Part shown: positions 1-10,490 of the stretch, piece by piece | Layout: every line of letters begins with the position of its first letter | Position numbering within the stretch: the stretch's first letter is position 1 | Source of the DNA: Rhizoclosmatium globosum | Taxonomy: Eukaryota > Chytridiomycota > Chytridiomycetes > Chytridiales > Chytriomycetaceae | DNA: 64,000 bases | Assembly (NCBI GenBank): GCA_002104985.1 | Contig: MCGO01000009.1 | Span: 248,001 to 312,000, forward strand | Reading direction: 5' to 3' | Made by a program: the position numbers and the translations under genes | The notes under the pieces: generated by a model | Seen by the model: only the letters and a program-made list of their open reading frames with translations | Told to the model about the DNA's origin: nothing | The model's database searches: none

Positions 1-474
1 GATTGCGTCTCGCTTCATTCCCTCTCCTTCCACAACACATTTGTTTCCAGCATTTCAGTTCTTGGTACATGCACCTCTCTCACAAACCTCGATATGCACA
101 CCACGCTTGTTTTCGATATTTCTATCCTCGCCCACTTGAAGCTACTCCGTATTCTTGATGTTTCTCATACCAATGTCTCGGACGTTACCCCTCTTCGCAC
201 TCTCAAAAAACTCACTTCTCTCAACGTTTCTCACCTGGTACACCTTACCAGTGGCATGAAATCCGTCGCTGATTTAGTCAATTTAAAAATTTTGAAGTTG
301 GATGGTACTCCAGATGTTAGTAACTTACATTTTGTGAAGGCCTTGCGTCACCTTGAAGAAATCGCGTTTGACACTTCTTCTGTTGGGACTGGAGTGTTGG
401 CTTTAAAGGGTTTGAAGAAGTTGAGGAAGGTGAATGGAAGAGAGTTAATCCAGAGCGAGAGTTGTGTGGAATGA
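1..474 (+). CDS. Leucine-rich-repeat protein, C-terminal part (5' end outside window)
   Basis: The frame is open from the first base of the window to the TGA at 472-474, so this is the end of a longer gene. About 157 residues are visible. They form regular LRRs of roughly 23 residues with the pattern LxxLxxLxLxxT/S-x-V/I-x-D/S, for example around LRILDVSHTNVSDVTPLRTL, followed by repeats beginning LTSLNVS, LKILKLD and LEEIAFD. LRRs usually form curved protein-binding scaffolds. No catalytic domain, signal peptide or membrane segment is visible in this part, so the role cannot be given. The last repeat degenerates before the stop, as is usual for a capping repeat. An ATG at 94 is internal, because the same frame is open and LRR-like upstream of it. 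Confidence 0.75.
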   Translation, partial: DCVSLHSLSFHNTFVSSISVLGTCTSLTNLDMHTTLVFDISILAHLKLLRILDVSHTNVSDVTPLRTLKKLTSLNVSHLVHLTSGMKSVADLVNLKILKLDGTPDVSNLHFVKALRHLEEIAFDTSSVGTGVLALKGLKKLRKVNGRELIQSESCVE

Positions 475-570
475 AATGAGGAGAAGAGACATGACAGGGA
501 CTTCTACGCTTTATCCTTTTATAATCAAATGTTAAATGCTCCCAGAAGTCCTTATTAAACAAGACTTTGA

Positions 571-2580
571 TTGAAAATCTTCATTATTAATTTGCACGGA
601 AGATCGCATCCCAACCACCACCGAATAAGGGCAATGAGCACCACCACCAAAGATGCATCCACAGTGATGGCATCGCTTCTCTTCGACAACAACTCTGATC
701 CGGCGCCACCGAACTTGGACCCAAAAGATGCCCATCCAACAACCAACTCAAATCTAATGATGAACTGGCTATCAACTCCGTCAACACAATACCCTCTCGA
801 TCCACCTCTAGGCTCGTCTTTATCAACGAAGTCCCGGAAGCCTCAACGAACAAATGCAGCAATGGGAAAGATCCTCTCGCCCTTGACACACCGCTGGACG
901 ACATGGAGAACAATGACTGGGGAATGCAGGATCCGGATCTTATGCCTTCCATCGACGACTGGATGCTGGTGAGTTGATAAGGGGAGGGATCAAGGTCACT
1001 CACACTTGTCAACCCAAAAATAGGTGAGCCGATTCTTAACGGCGGATAAGCGAGCTGCTGCCATCATTGTCGTGTTCGACAGTCAGCGTTTCCTTGAAAA
1101 CTTCTTCCTGGAGCCACCTCCTTTAAGGTGTGTGGCATTAAATGTGTGTGGCTTGAGTGGTTTGGCTGACAATACTACAGATTGGTTCTTTGCGCCATTG
1201 TAGCACACTTTGAATCTTTACCGGATACTGTATCGTTCTCCTTCTTTCGACGGGCTCGGAAGCGGTCATGCGTGCTCAACCGTCACTTCGTACTGCACAG
1301 GCCTTTCTCTTTATTTATATCTTTAGCCTTTGGAAGGGACAGCCGTCGTTGGGGCAGCCGTTTTTTAAGCTTGCGGTGGATATGTGTTTGTTTCTTCAGA
1401 TTGATAAGGATGACGAGACGGTTTTGAGTGAGTTGAATGAACTTGAGCGGGAAGAACGGGCTCGGTTTTATGGAACTTGCTTATATGCGCAAAGGTTTGT
1501 TTTTTAAGGCTTGCTTGATACTTATATTTATTTCAGTGTGGAGCAAAGTCTGTCGCCTGATCCTGTTTCAATGAGGCTCTCTCCTGATAAGCTAAAGCCT
1601 GGAAAAGAATTCACGAAACCATACGTAGCTTTTCTTGGCCATGGTCCCACTTTACACTTCAATAATGTTGCCAATTTAATATCCGATATCAAACGCCACC
1701 ACCTACGAATACCATCTTCAGTCTACGAATTAATCAACTCAGAGGAATCCCTCATCCTACGAAACCATATGCGCCACGTACATTCAAAGATAAATTCCAA
1801 ATACCTCCTCCTTGGCGAAACAGATTCCCTGGCACCCCCCAAGTAACCCGATTCCTTGCGAAACTATCAACCCTCACTCAATCCGAAATCCCCGAAGTAA
1901 TCCTCGTCCAATTAATTGTCCTCACAAGCATATCAACCTGTCTCCGCCCAGCCCTCTACGTCACAAGCCTCGCATCTCACAGACCCACACTCATCGACCG
2001 CCAAACCCGTCAAAACCTCACATCCATAATCCACCAATCCCTCGACGCCGTTGACAGAATCTTCCGAATAACCTCCATCGTCCTCCAATCCAACGACGTA
2101 TCCATAAAGCACGGTGTCGCGATCCGGATATTCCCCGCATACGCAATGTTCGAAGCCATAATCGTATACTGGTTTCTTATCTGCCGTATGCGTGTTGAAT
2201 GGCGCGCGTGTGTCGTTGGGTTCGTGGATGGATCGTTTTGGGGTGGGGTTGAAGAGAAGGTTGGGATGTTGGGTGGGTTTATACGGGAGAAGGCGGATGC
2301 AGGGCCGACGAATGATGTTGGGGTGTTTAACCGATACGTGTTTGTATGGAAGCGATGGTTGAGGAGATTCGAGGGGTTTTGAGGGGGAGGTGGAGTTGTG
2401 GTTCGTGATTCTGTGGATGAGATTGTTGTGGGGATGAAGGTTGTTTCGTTGGATAAGGATGAGTCTGTTGAACGGGATCCATGGTGTTTTTTGGGGTTGT
2501 TGGGGATGGAGGTTGTAGGGAGGGTGAGGTGGAAAGGGAAGAGCGAGGAGCAGTGGAGGTTGTTTTGGAAAACGCATTGA
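571..2580 (+). pseudogene. Decayed full-length zinc-cluster transcription factor (no DNA-binding domain)
   Basis: Pieces in order align with the two longer paralogues at 26984-29066 and 40905-42802. They are: a W-P-P motif (MNWLSTPSTQYPLDPP, about 760-810), a DPDLMP segment, VSRFLTADKRAAAI (from about 1023), an RRARKR block, a WKGQPSLGQPF block (about 1330), a middle helical region (1550-1840), a WFLICRMR block (about 2170) and the C-terminal GLLGMEV...WRLFWKTH block ending at 2580. Introns are recognisable at about 969-1022, 1136-1181 and 1498-1545. The frame is lost near 812, 1260, 1838 (in a C6 run) and 2345, and there is an in-frame TGA at 2380. No CxxC zinc-cluster motif is found upstream. 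Some breaks could be assembly indels, but a missing DNA-binding domain plus five lesions favours a relic. Confidence 0.72.
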
Positions 2581-2650
2581 TAATATAATTTTTAATGTAA
2601 AATATAATATTACAGGGCGGATCTGCCGCATAATTATCTCAAAGTAATGG

Positions 2651-3240
2651 TCAAGCAGGTGGAAACAGTGGCAATTCTTCAGCCGGGCTACCGAGCCATT
2701 GTAACAATAAACTGCGAGTATAGTCAGGACGTTGCACGTGTGGCTCATCAATCATGTTGGTTTTAGTCATCTTATCTAAAGGCAAGGTTTTATCTAGGTC
2801 CGATTGTTGGTGAGACAGTTCGGCACTTGCGATAGACACAGCTTGTGAATTAATCCAATTCAAACATTCGTTCAAATCAAGAATTTCAGTGAATGTTGTA
2901 TTGGCATCGTTGGTGGGGAAGGCGTGGGAGTGAGTTGTACCATGCCATCACCGCCACTCATTTCGACTGCGAGCAATGTCGCAGCCTGTGCAGCATGTTT
3001 AGCTTTTCGGTCAGTTTTCAGCTTTGTTTGCGCATTACGACTTCTTGCTCTCTTTCTTAGGCTCCTGTTGTGAAAGTCAGTAAAGCCAGCGTTGCTATTA
3101 ACTTACAATAGATTTGCTTCAGGATATACACAGTGCAATTCTTTCATTTGACAACTGATACAGCCACTGAGTTCCTTGGAACATCCTTTCTTGTGAAATC
3201 GGCATTCAATACAAGGTTTGACGGAAAACTCTGAAGCCAT
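2651..3240 (-). CDS. Mini Zn2Cys6 zinc-cluster protein, copy A (intact cluster, frameshifted tail)
   Basis: Start ATG at 3238-3240. Exon 1 (3107-3240, 134 nt, phase 2) encodes a complete Gal4-type cluster, C-x2-C-x6-C-x6-C-x2-C-x6-C, at residues 10-37. The intron is 3065-3106 (42 nt, GTAAGT...CAACAG). Exon 2 runs in frame only to a TGA at 2872-2874, giving about 107 residues. Downstream in another frame lies a tail ending LLLQWLGSPAEELPLFPP (stop near 2651), homologous to the tail of copy B, so one base separates cluster and tail. There is no fungal-specific transcription factor (MHR) domain. The cluster should bind CGG-type DNA by family knowledge; with no effector domain, a competitor or scaffold role is inference. 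Convergent with the decayed factor. Confidence 0.72.
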
Positions 3241-3361
3241 GACTCTTGTTGTTACGATGAGAAAAGACAAGAGCTGCGCGTTTTCCGATTGATGTTTTGA
3301 GTGGCTGGTGCTCCCTGTTAAATACCAGTTCATCAGTCATCCGGGATTTTTAACCGAGGAA

Positions 3362-3378
3362 CGATCTCCTTGGAGATG
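3362..3378. promoter_or_regulatory. GGAGAT-type upstream element of mini gene copy A
   Basis: CGATCTCCTTGGAGATG is an imperfect palindrome about 122-138 bp upstream of the ATG at 3240. Related GGAGATC elements lie at comparable distance from the other four mini genes. That it is a functional site is inference. Confidence 0.35.
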
Positions 3379-3395
3379 TTGCATCTTCCGACCGA

Positions 3396-4252
3396 GTCCA
3401 ATCTTCATCACAGAGCGGCGAAAACTCAAAAGACATGAACAATGCCCTAAAAAAGTCGCATAACTTGTTAATTGCGAGTTTCTGAACACGGAGCAAGGAT
3501 GATTTGTATTGTCGGATCACTAAACCCGATAATTTGGGTTCGGGTCACAATTAGATTATTGGACCCTCGTGGGTTTTAATCGCATGCAAACAAATGAAAT
3601 CCGAAGCCCGGCGATTCCGTAAATACAGATGTTAACATTGTACAAAATTACTATCGGTAACACCTCCGACTGGATGGAGATGACGCAAGACCAAAGTCTA
3701 GGAGCGCTACAAACACTCATGATTTTGAATGGTGCACAGGACTTGAGGCGATCTGTCGGCAAATTAAATATGAGCACCATGGCGTTAACGCCGACGAAGA
3801 AATCCCTCCGATCTCCTATTCGGGACTAAGGAAATCCTTAAATCTCAAATTTTCAATGAAGATCTGTAACACCTGGAAAAATATGCAATTCAGAGCTCGA
3901 GTTCAGTTTGAGGTGTGTAAACTCGCGAATCGAGTCTACGACGCGAAGGTGAGCACTTCAGTTGCTTAAAAGGGGACAATAGAGGTGCGATCTTCAAATG
4001 ACGACTATGATTTGTTAAAGCTGATATTGGGTTCGGGTTTTTCTTGGGTTTTATTACCGCATACAACTTTTAAGAAAACTCGGAATAGACACATGTTCTC
4101 TGTCTCTTTGCTCGATTGGGTTTGAGAATAGAAATAACTGACGCTGAGAACTCATTTCAAGAGGAAGGAAAGGAAAACGATTGTGATATATCTTTTTTTC
4201 TGGTATAAAATCGAGTCCTCAATTCCGGACTGCGTCCTAGCAGTGTACCAAA
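3396..4252. other. Spacer between the tandem copies, no gene recognised
   Basis: The short frames here (for example 3629-3829) have no recognisable motif. CCGATCTCC with the flank TATTCGGGAC (3808-3825) matches, in reverse complement, a segment at 7799-7820, so the spacer carries a member of a dispersed repeat. Nothing else is supported. Confidence 0.5.
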
Positions 4253-4380
4253 AGGCGATGAAAGTTCTTTCGTTGGGTAAGGAGGAGTCTATTGAATGGA
4301 TCCGTGATGTTTTTTGGGGTTGTTGGTGATGGAGGTGAAGACTGAAGAGCTTTGAAGGTTGTTTGGAAAACACTTTGATA
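4253..4380 (+). pseudogene. Fragment of a zinc-cluster factor 3' end
   Basis: The nucleotide match to 2432-2580 covers only the region encoding the C-terminal MKVVSL...GLLGMEV...FWK block, already with stops and indels (GTTGGTGATGGAGG in place of GTTGGGGATGGAGG). It has no upstream coding sequence, so it is a passenger of the tandem duplication, not a gene. Confidence 0.65.
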
Positions 4381-4438
4381 ATACAACTTAATTTTATATA
4401 ATACACTTTTACTGAGCGGACCTGCGCACGCTGAACAT

Positions 4439-5041
4439 TTAAAAGGGCTGTTTCATATTATCAAAGGGTGGTAAGAGTGGCAACTCTTCCGTGGTGCTAA
4501 CCAGCCATTGCAATAGCAAATCCCTGCTATTCGCGGGATTATGCGCTCCTGGCTCAACGATTGCGTTGGTTTCTACGAGCTGATCTAACGCCTGGCTTGG
4601 GGGTTGATACATTTGTTGACCAGGAAGGTCGACACTTGCCTTTTGGATATCGACCCAATACAAGTATTCATTCAAATCAAGAACTTTCGTCGAAAGTGGT
4701 GTTAATGGCAAAGTTGTGGGACTTGACGACAAATAACAAGCATTCAAGGTTAAAGTATCGACTGTGAGCAGCGTCGGATCTTGTGCTGAAACTCTATGCT
4801 GATGGGCGGACTTCAGCTTTGTCTGAGAATTTCGCGGTCTTGTAATCTTTCGCAGACTATGGTTGTGAAAGTAAGCACATTTGAACAACGGTATCGATTA
4901 AGCTTACAGTAGATCTGCTTTTGGATACGCACAGTGCATTCCTTTTACCCGACAACTGATCCAACCACTGAGTTCCTTCGAACATCCTTTCTTGTGGGAG
5001 CGGCACTCAATACAAGGTTTTACAGATAACGCAGGACTCAT
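4439..5041 (-). CDS. Mini Zn2Cys6 protein, copy B (zinc ligand lost, full tail)
   Basis: Start ATG at 5039-5041. Exon 1 (4908-5041, 134 nt, phase 2), intron 4857-4907 (51 nt), exon 2 4439-4856, in one continuous frame of about 183 residues. The tail is intact and ends with DLLLQWLVSTTEELPLLPP and a short extension. In the zinc cluster the fourth cysteine codon TGT of copy A is TGG, so Cys becomes Trp (SGWISC instead of SGCISC). The other five cysteines and the basic KKGC segment are kept. A Zn2Cys6 cluster needs all six ligands, so DNA binding is probably impaired. This base substitution cannot be explained by an indel-type assembly error. With copy A it forms a pair in which each partner lacks what the other keeps. 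Confidence 0.75.
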
Positions 5042-5150
5042 TGATAGTCTATGGGGACAGAAAGCTATTCGGTTCCGTGAATCGAATGTTCTGAGTGGCT
5101 GGCATCCACTCCTTTATGAAGGCATTCGGCATCTTTTGTTGAGCGAAGAA

Positions 5151-5158
5151 CGATCTCC
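5151..5158. promoter_or_regulatory. GGAGAT-type upstream element of mini gene copy B
   Basis: CGATCTCC, about 110 bp upstream of the ATG at 5041, in the same GAAGAACGATCTCC context as in copy A. Functional role inferred only. Confidence 0.3.
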
Positions 5159-5185
5159 GTGGTGATGTGTGTCTCTGCCGTAATA

Positions 5186-6470
5186 TTTCGAGCAGTGCGC
5201 GCATTCGGTGTTCTATTCAAATTTTCACCGGGCCCGATTCAACTCTTCACTGCAGCGGATCCAGGGCCATCTAGGCCTCAAAAAACTAGGAAATAGTATA
5301 CAAGGCCTTGTTTCAACGAATGGTTTGGTCATTGATGTTGGGGACACCAGTTCAGTGTGATTGCAGTGATCTAATTCGTCTGCCTCGAAACATTTCTAGT
5401 GGCAAGATCGCAATTAGCACGAGATACCACCATTTCGGGTTTCGGGGCCAGGTTCGGGTAATAGATTTTAAGTAAGAACCATAAACGCAATTCCCAATTC
5501 GTCCAGAACCACCAGGCCACTTTGCTCTAACACTGTCTGCATTCAAAGAAAGAATACTTTCCTTATTGATACTAAAAGCCCAGAGGTGGATGGGAATATC
5601 GTTGTCAGGTATTCACTTGCAGGAATGACAGGAATAGACGAAAATGGTAGCTATGTGAAACTAAGGATGGCCTTGTCCCCGCTCTTCGTGGATGTTGAAA
5701 ATATATTTGCTTCCTACAACGAGACTGAATTGATCGATTGGTGTATGCCTTGGCCAAGTCCAAAATAGAATCGTTCAAAAGGGTTCAACAAAAAAGTTAA
5801 CTGTGCAGACTGTGCGTATTTTTCGTCATATTCTTTCCAATTTCTGTCTGAAGTGTCAAGCTCGTCCTGCTTCAGCTGCGAGTTTTCTTGAGTTGATCTC
5901 AGCGTCGGTGCCCTCTCCGACTAAGTGGAGATTACGGTCTCTCCATCAACAATGTTATTTCCAACCAAAGTCGTGCTTGGCAGCCTTGGCTTTGCAATAT
6001 TCTTTCTATGAGACAGTCCATTTCGTTCCGCATTTATCTGAACACTTCCCACCTACTTCATGGCTAAAAATTAATGCAATTCGGCGGTGGCCCAACGGTT
6101 TACTAACAGTATTCTGATTCAATATCCGTCTCTAGATTCAATCCGAAGTTATAAGAGAGAACGTCTTAACTGGTCGCGACACATTTCTTTGGAATATGGG
6201 CTTGCCCCGATCTCCAGCTTGGGCGGCTCCCGTACTTGCGTTTTGACTTGCGTGGTCATAAAACCGACTTGTTTTGTGGATCCGCTTTAAATTATGACAT
6301 TGCATTTGATATTAATGAATCATTTGAATGACGAGAGCAAAAGGTCAGAGTTTAGATAGGGTTTGGAATGTTCAGAGATCGGAGTACCCTTCTTGACCGC
6401 GGACTGGCCCTCCCAACGGAAACACCCGTCAACACATCCACAAATCTTTCTTTTACACAGATGTTTATTA
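5186..6470. other. Gene-poor stretch, nothing recognised
   Basis: Frames of 60-104 codons exist (5586-5768, 5803-6117, 6087-6290 on plus) but show no family motif and no supporting splice pattern. CCGATCTCC at 6207-6215 and GAGATCGGAG near 6375 belong to the dispersed GGAGATCGG elements described below. Confidence 0.45.
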
Positions 6471-6963
6471 TTATGGTGTATTTGTACAAAGAAACTCCTC
6501 CTTCATGACAGCGGGTGGAAGTAAAGGATATTTCTCGAACGGCACGCACAACCAGTGTTGAAGCAATGCAGTATTATCAGCAGTTTGTTGGTATGTATTC
6601 AGTGTATCCAGAAATGAGGACGTTTGCAGAGTTTGTAATGCTTGCAGATCAAGACACAAGTTGTGAAAAGGTGAGTCTGGCCAGTGAAGCAATGGCTGGC
6701 TTTCTGTTGACTTTGGAGAATGATCGAACCATTCGAAAGCGGGCTCGGCTGGCGAGGCAGGTTGCTTCCTTTGTTCACTGAGCAGATAAGTTAGCTGAGC
6801 AGTCTTCACCAATCAAGGCTGTAACTTACGTTGAGCTAGTGCAAGTATCTATGTAGACGCAGGTTATTCCTTTCACTTTGCATCCAGTGCATCCAGTCTT
6901 TTCTTTGGTGCATCCCTTCTTCTTGATGCGGCATTCTTCGCAGGATGTTCTCTTGACTTTCAT
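6471..6963 (-). CDS. Mini Zn2Cys6 zinc-cluster protein 3
   Basis: Start ATG at 6961-6963. Exon 1 (6830-6963) is again 134 nt and phase 2; intron 6778-6829 (52 nt, GTAAGT...CTCAG); exon 2 6471-6777. The protein is 146 aa in a clean frame. Residues 8-35 form the cluster (SCEECRIKKKGCTKE..., six Cys spaced 2-6-6-2-6). The tail is Leu/Gln/Ser-rich and carries LLQHWLCVPFEKYPLLPPA close to the C-terminus, the same signature as in the other mini proteins. No MHR domain, signal peptide or membrane segment. The first 20 residues are nearly identical to those of the mini gene at 58315-58716. Predicted nuclear DNA-binding protein; target unknown. Confidence 0.85.
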
Positions 6964-7092
6964 TGTTTGGCGTAGGTGGTATATGTTCGGCAAAGCCACG
7001 CCACTAAAAGAATTGTGAAATAGCTTTTGTCTCAAGTGGGGACGCCGCGGTTTTTTAAACAGTCTCGGTGAAAGAAGTGGAGATAGTGGGAA

Positions 7093-7101
7093 GGAGATCG
7101 G
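7093..7101. promoter_or_regulatory. GGAGATCGG upstream of mini gene 3
   Basis: Exact GGAGATCGG 130 bp upstream of the ATG at 6963. It contains a CGG triplet, the usual half-site of Zn2Cys6 proteins. Binding is hypothesis only. Confidence 0.35.
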
Positions 7102-7536
7102 ATATGGCCTTGTCTCACAACCCGAATCACCGGAGGCCGACTGAATACGCCAGCCATTCAAGAGGCATCATGCGGCAGTATAAATATTAATAGTGACTTT
7201 CATCCGGTACTAGCCAGACTGCTTACCAATCATAGTTTCTGGTTCGGAAATCTGCTGATTCAGTTAATATAACAGCCAACATCAAAAACGAAGCCCTGAT
7301 ACATGCAGATGGCACATATCTGTCGTTATAGCAAATCTTTGCGAATTTGATTGTCCTTTTCCATTGTTCGGCAACTGTTTCATGGGAGATTGGAGATAAA
7401 TTCGTGCTCCAATATCGATACATTCACATTCTGATCCTCGCACTCAATTCGAAAGAGTCCAACTGTCTTCATTGACATATTCCGGCGAGTCAGATGGCTC
7501 ATTTCCAGAGCAATTTGCTGACGTGCTTGGGTGTGT

Positions 7537-7680
7537 GGAGATCGGGCTATGGTGTAACGCCGTCGCAACTTCGGTTTCCCAACCTGGAGATCGGGAAACA
7601 GTGTAACTCTGTCGCCATTCAATGTTCCAGTTGGAGATCGGAACCGTTCCTCTCTTTGTATGAAGACTAGGAACCTCATA
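7537..7680. repeat. Three imperfect direct repeats of about 48 bp
   Basis: GGAGATCGG occurs at 7537, 7586 and 7633, that is 49 and 47 bp apart. In the first two units it is followed by a shared GTGTAAC...GTCGC segment. The third unit continues into a sequence that recurs at 7808-7850. The array underlies the repetitive minus-strand frame here and is not protein coding in my view. Confidence 0.6.
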
Positions 7681-9394
7681 CTCTAGTGATGGACTGAACT
7701 GACCGGGTTACGTACCCGCACTGCATGCGAGCTGCGCAAGTTGTATGCTTGAGAATCGTGGCATATCTCCAATTCAATTTTTTAAGGATTGCATTTGAGT
7801 CCCGAATAAGAGATCGGAGTCATTCCTCTGTTAATATGAAAGCTAGGACGTTTAAATTAAGCTGGTAAACTCAAATTCGTCGCATTTATGAGTTCATGAA
7901 ACCATTATCTCAAACTATTGAAAGAATATTGTCCAGAGTTTGGTGATCTGGCATCGACGGAGAACACAGAGATCGGAGATGCTTAAGTCCGCTCTCTTTC
8001 AGCCATTCTCGTTGGTTTAATCGTTATGTCCGTGTAGCTATCACTAACGTCAGGAAATGGTTGTTTCCTGTAGTGAAAAAGGGATGCAGTAGTTTAACTT
8101 TTTGAATTGATTAGTAGCACGTCAACCGGTGTTTTTTACATTGTGCAGACTACTGCATAGTATCAAGATTCAACATCATCAATTCCGTTTTCGTTTATTT
8201 AAACTGGTGTTTATTTTGGGTAAGTGTTCTGCAAGACACAACTGTAATAACCATTTGTCATCCAAATGGGCAGATCCTCGCACCAATCATTTGAATGATA
8301 AATCATCAATGGCTCGTAGTCGTTTCATTGTATTGCGAGTAAGAAGCGATTTAGTCTTTTCTGGACTTCGTGTTTGATTCAGCGTCAAGTTATTTCTTTC
8401 ACTGCTTTGTGTGCCTTCACATGCTTATGGCTCTCCATTGACGTTATATACTGGTTTCAAATCGCAGATGTGGTTGGTTTCTGCTTCAGCAAAGAAAATT
8501 ATGAGCTTATCTATGAGCCTCTTTCAGTCCAATATTCCATAAAGTAAAAATGCTTAACTACATTCAACCATGTTTCTGATGAACCAACTTCAAATTCTGT
8601 ATTCGTTAACGTTTCACATTCAATCTCGATAACATGACAGACATGTTCAAAAAGGGATATTAAATACCCAGTTAAAGAATATGTACTTTCACACGAAATC
8701 TCTTTCATCTCGAAATGATGACTGATGATACGTAGATTTAAAATCAACATCAGCCTTATTTAGCTTTGATTTTCAATCCTTTGCAAGATCATCAACCATA
8801 TGATTTAATCCACCATGTTATTCCAGTATACTTTCTAAATAAATGAGATAATTTCCACGAGAGCAGATTAAATTGGGCATTTGATTGCCCCCTTTTGGTC
8901 AAGGATTTAATCAAGGGCAAGGCTCAACAACATAGATCTCCATTCCGGAGATAAATCTCTAAGGATCTCTAAACTAAAAATTTCTAGGCTCCATTAACAA
9001 GAGCTAACGGTAGGCGTTTTCCATACGGGACGAAACACCGGTGAATTCGCAGCGTAGAGCACTCGGATTCCTTTTTTTACCAATGTTAATGTTTGAATGT
9101 GAGCATTTTCTTGACGTATCGGCTTCGTATTGTAGTGGACACCTCTTTAATGTCACTTCTTTACGTTAGCTAATAGAGTCTTTCTGAAATCTACCGTGTC
9201 GAACTGTAACCTCCTTTTTAAGGGTGATCTCTTCTTCACTAGGTTACACAGTTCAAACAAAAATCGGCCAAACCGGCCCGAGACCGACACGATTTTTTTT
9301 GCTATCCAGCCACCGGCAAGAACCAACCACAGAGGGAAAAAAAACAAAAAGGGGAGGAGGGAGATGTGGACCGCAAAAACAACGCTCAGAAAGA

Positions 9395-10425
9395 ATGCCC
9401 AAGATCTCAACCGTCCTTCCACACGTCCACGCTACCAAAGCTGTGTCCTGCGAGTCCTGCCGATTACACAAGAAGAAATGCACAAAAGAACGAGGCGGAT
9501 GTGAACGGTGCTTAGATAAGGGGCTTTGTTGCGTCTATATTGGGGTGGTGCCTGTACAAGCTGAACAAGGCGATAAATACCCGTCTCCACGAACGACGCC
9601 ACCAATGTCGTCGCAGCAGCAGGGTGTTAAGAAGGAGGATGGCGGGGATTGGCTTTGCTTGAATCCAAGTGGAAGTGATGTGCCGCCGGTTGAACAAGTC
9701 GATGCGCTTTGGAAACGGATTCATGCAATGTATAGTGGGAAGGGGGTGGATGTGTTCGGGATGTGGTTGCGAGTAGGGAAGGGGTGTTGTTGACGGGTGA
9801 CTTGTTGAATGTGTATGCGTCGATTCCGGATTTGTTTCTCGTGCATCCTAGGACGTTGGGAGAGCAAATGTGTAAAGTTCCGATTGGGCAGTGGTCTGTG
9901 GTGTTGGGAATGAATTTGCAGTTGTTGGGGTGTGCAAGTTATTTGAATCGGTCGAAACTGTTTTTGGCAACGAAAGGGCCTAGTTGGTTTAGGGATGTGG
10001 AGAAGGAGTGTGTTTTTGCGGCCGTTGAACAGTGTTTGGATGTTGCGATTGAAATCTGCGAGTTTTTGCGAATGGGTGGAATGTGGGTTGGGCGAGAGAA
10101 GGATGTGGAAGGGGCTGTGATGGAGGCACTCGTTGTGTTATGGTTTGTTTCTTGCAGGATGGATCGGGAATGGGTTGATGGTTTAGATGTTGTGTATGTG
10201 CGGAATAGGGCAAAGTTGTTGGTGGAATACTTGCGAATGTTGGGGACAGGCCGACAAGCAGTACAAGCAATGTGGGAGGAAATGAATGGAATGACATCTA
10301 CTGTCTGGCTGGATCGAGCAGTCGAGGTGGATGCACTGGAGGTATCACTACTTGGAATGGAAGTAGGCCCGGAAGGAAGACGAGTGCGAATTCGAGGGGA
10401 GGAACGATGGCATCTTTTATGTTAA
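9395..10425 (+). CDS. Zinc-cluster transcription factor with shortened middle
   Basis: ATG at 9395. Residues 18-45 hold the cluster (SCESCRLHKKKCTKE..., spacing 2-6-6-2-6). After a short linker the protein goes directly to the late part of the factor domain: a YLNRSKLFL segment, VVLWFVSCRMDREW and a final LLGMEV...EERW block, all matching the C-terminal halves of the factors at 26984, 29306 and 40905. The W-P-P motif, the RFLT/RRAR region and the LDVDPD segment of those paralogues are absent, so about 200 residues are missing. The frame changes near 9730-9776. A 47-nt GT...AG segment at exactly 9730-9776 would join both frames (phase 2 to phase 2), although it lacks a pyrimidine tract. Function as a factor is doubtful. 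Confidence 0.65.
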
Positions 10426-10490
10426 ATATCTTTAGAATATAGACTCGCTGTTTTTTATATTTATTTAGTTTCTTTCACTGAGTGGACACG

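Larger units (their letters stand above)
2432..3395. repeat. Tandem duplication, copy A (factor 3' end plus mini zinc-cluster gene)
   Basis: About 960 bp holding the last 150 bp of the decayed factor on the plus strand and the convergent mini gene with its upstream region on the minus strand. The same arrangement recurs at 4253-5185 with clear nucleotide similarity throughout, including the intergenic region between the two stops and the AACGATCTCC upstream element. The copies are about 1.82 kb apart, centre to centre. Confidence 0.8.
4253..5185. repeat. Tandem duplication, copy B
   Basis: Matches 2432-3395 along about 930 bp. The left edge is sharp: similarity starts near 4253 (GGCGATGAAAGTTCTTTCG versus GGGGATGAAGGTTGTTTCG) and nothing 5' of it is shared. 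It contains a plus-strand fragment of the factor C-terminus and the minus-strand mini gene copy B. Confidence 0.8.
6964..9394. other. Gene-poor, repeat-bearing stretch
   Basis: No convincing gene in 2.4 kb. Frames up to 99 codons (for example minus 7380-7679) are explained by a local tandem repeat. The notable content is GGAGATCGG-type elements at about 7093, 7537, 7586, 7633, 7808 and 7968. The segment at 7808-7850 (AGATCGGAGTCATTCCTCT then TATGAAAGCTAGGA) is a diverged copy of 7633-7675. The part from 8000 to 9390 is AT-rich with no recognised feature. Confidence 0.45.

Noticed and set aside
1933..2751. 272-codon minus-strand frame
   Set aside because: Composition is low-complexity (His/Pro/Asn/Ile-rich) and it lies opposite the conserved factor blocks on plus; it is an antisense shadow.
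5586..6290. Small plus-strand frames as a decayed gene
   Set aside because: No similarity among them to a common family and no consistent splice sites; left as unassigned.
7537..7641. AGATCGG as leftover sequencing adapter
   Set aside because: The first eight bases of a common adapter match, but the following bases differ at each site and preceding bases are conserved instead (TGGAGATCGG), so it is a genomic element.
7380..7679. 99-codon minus-strand frame as a gene
   Set aside because: Its sequence is generated by three direct repeats of about 48 bp; no family motif and no splice support.
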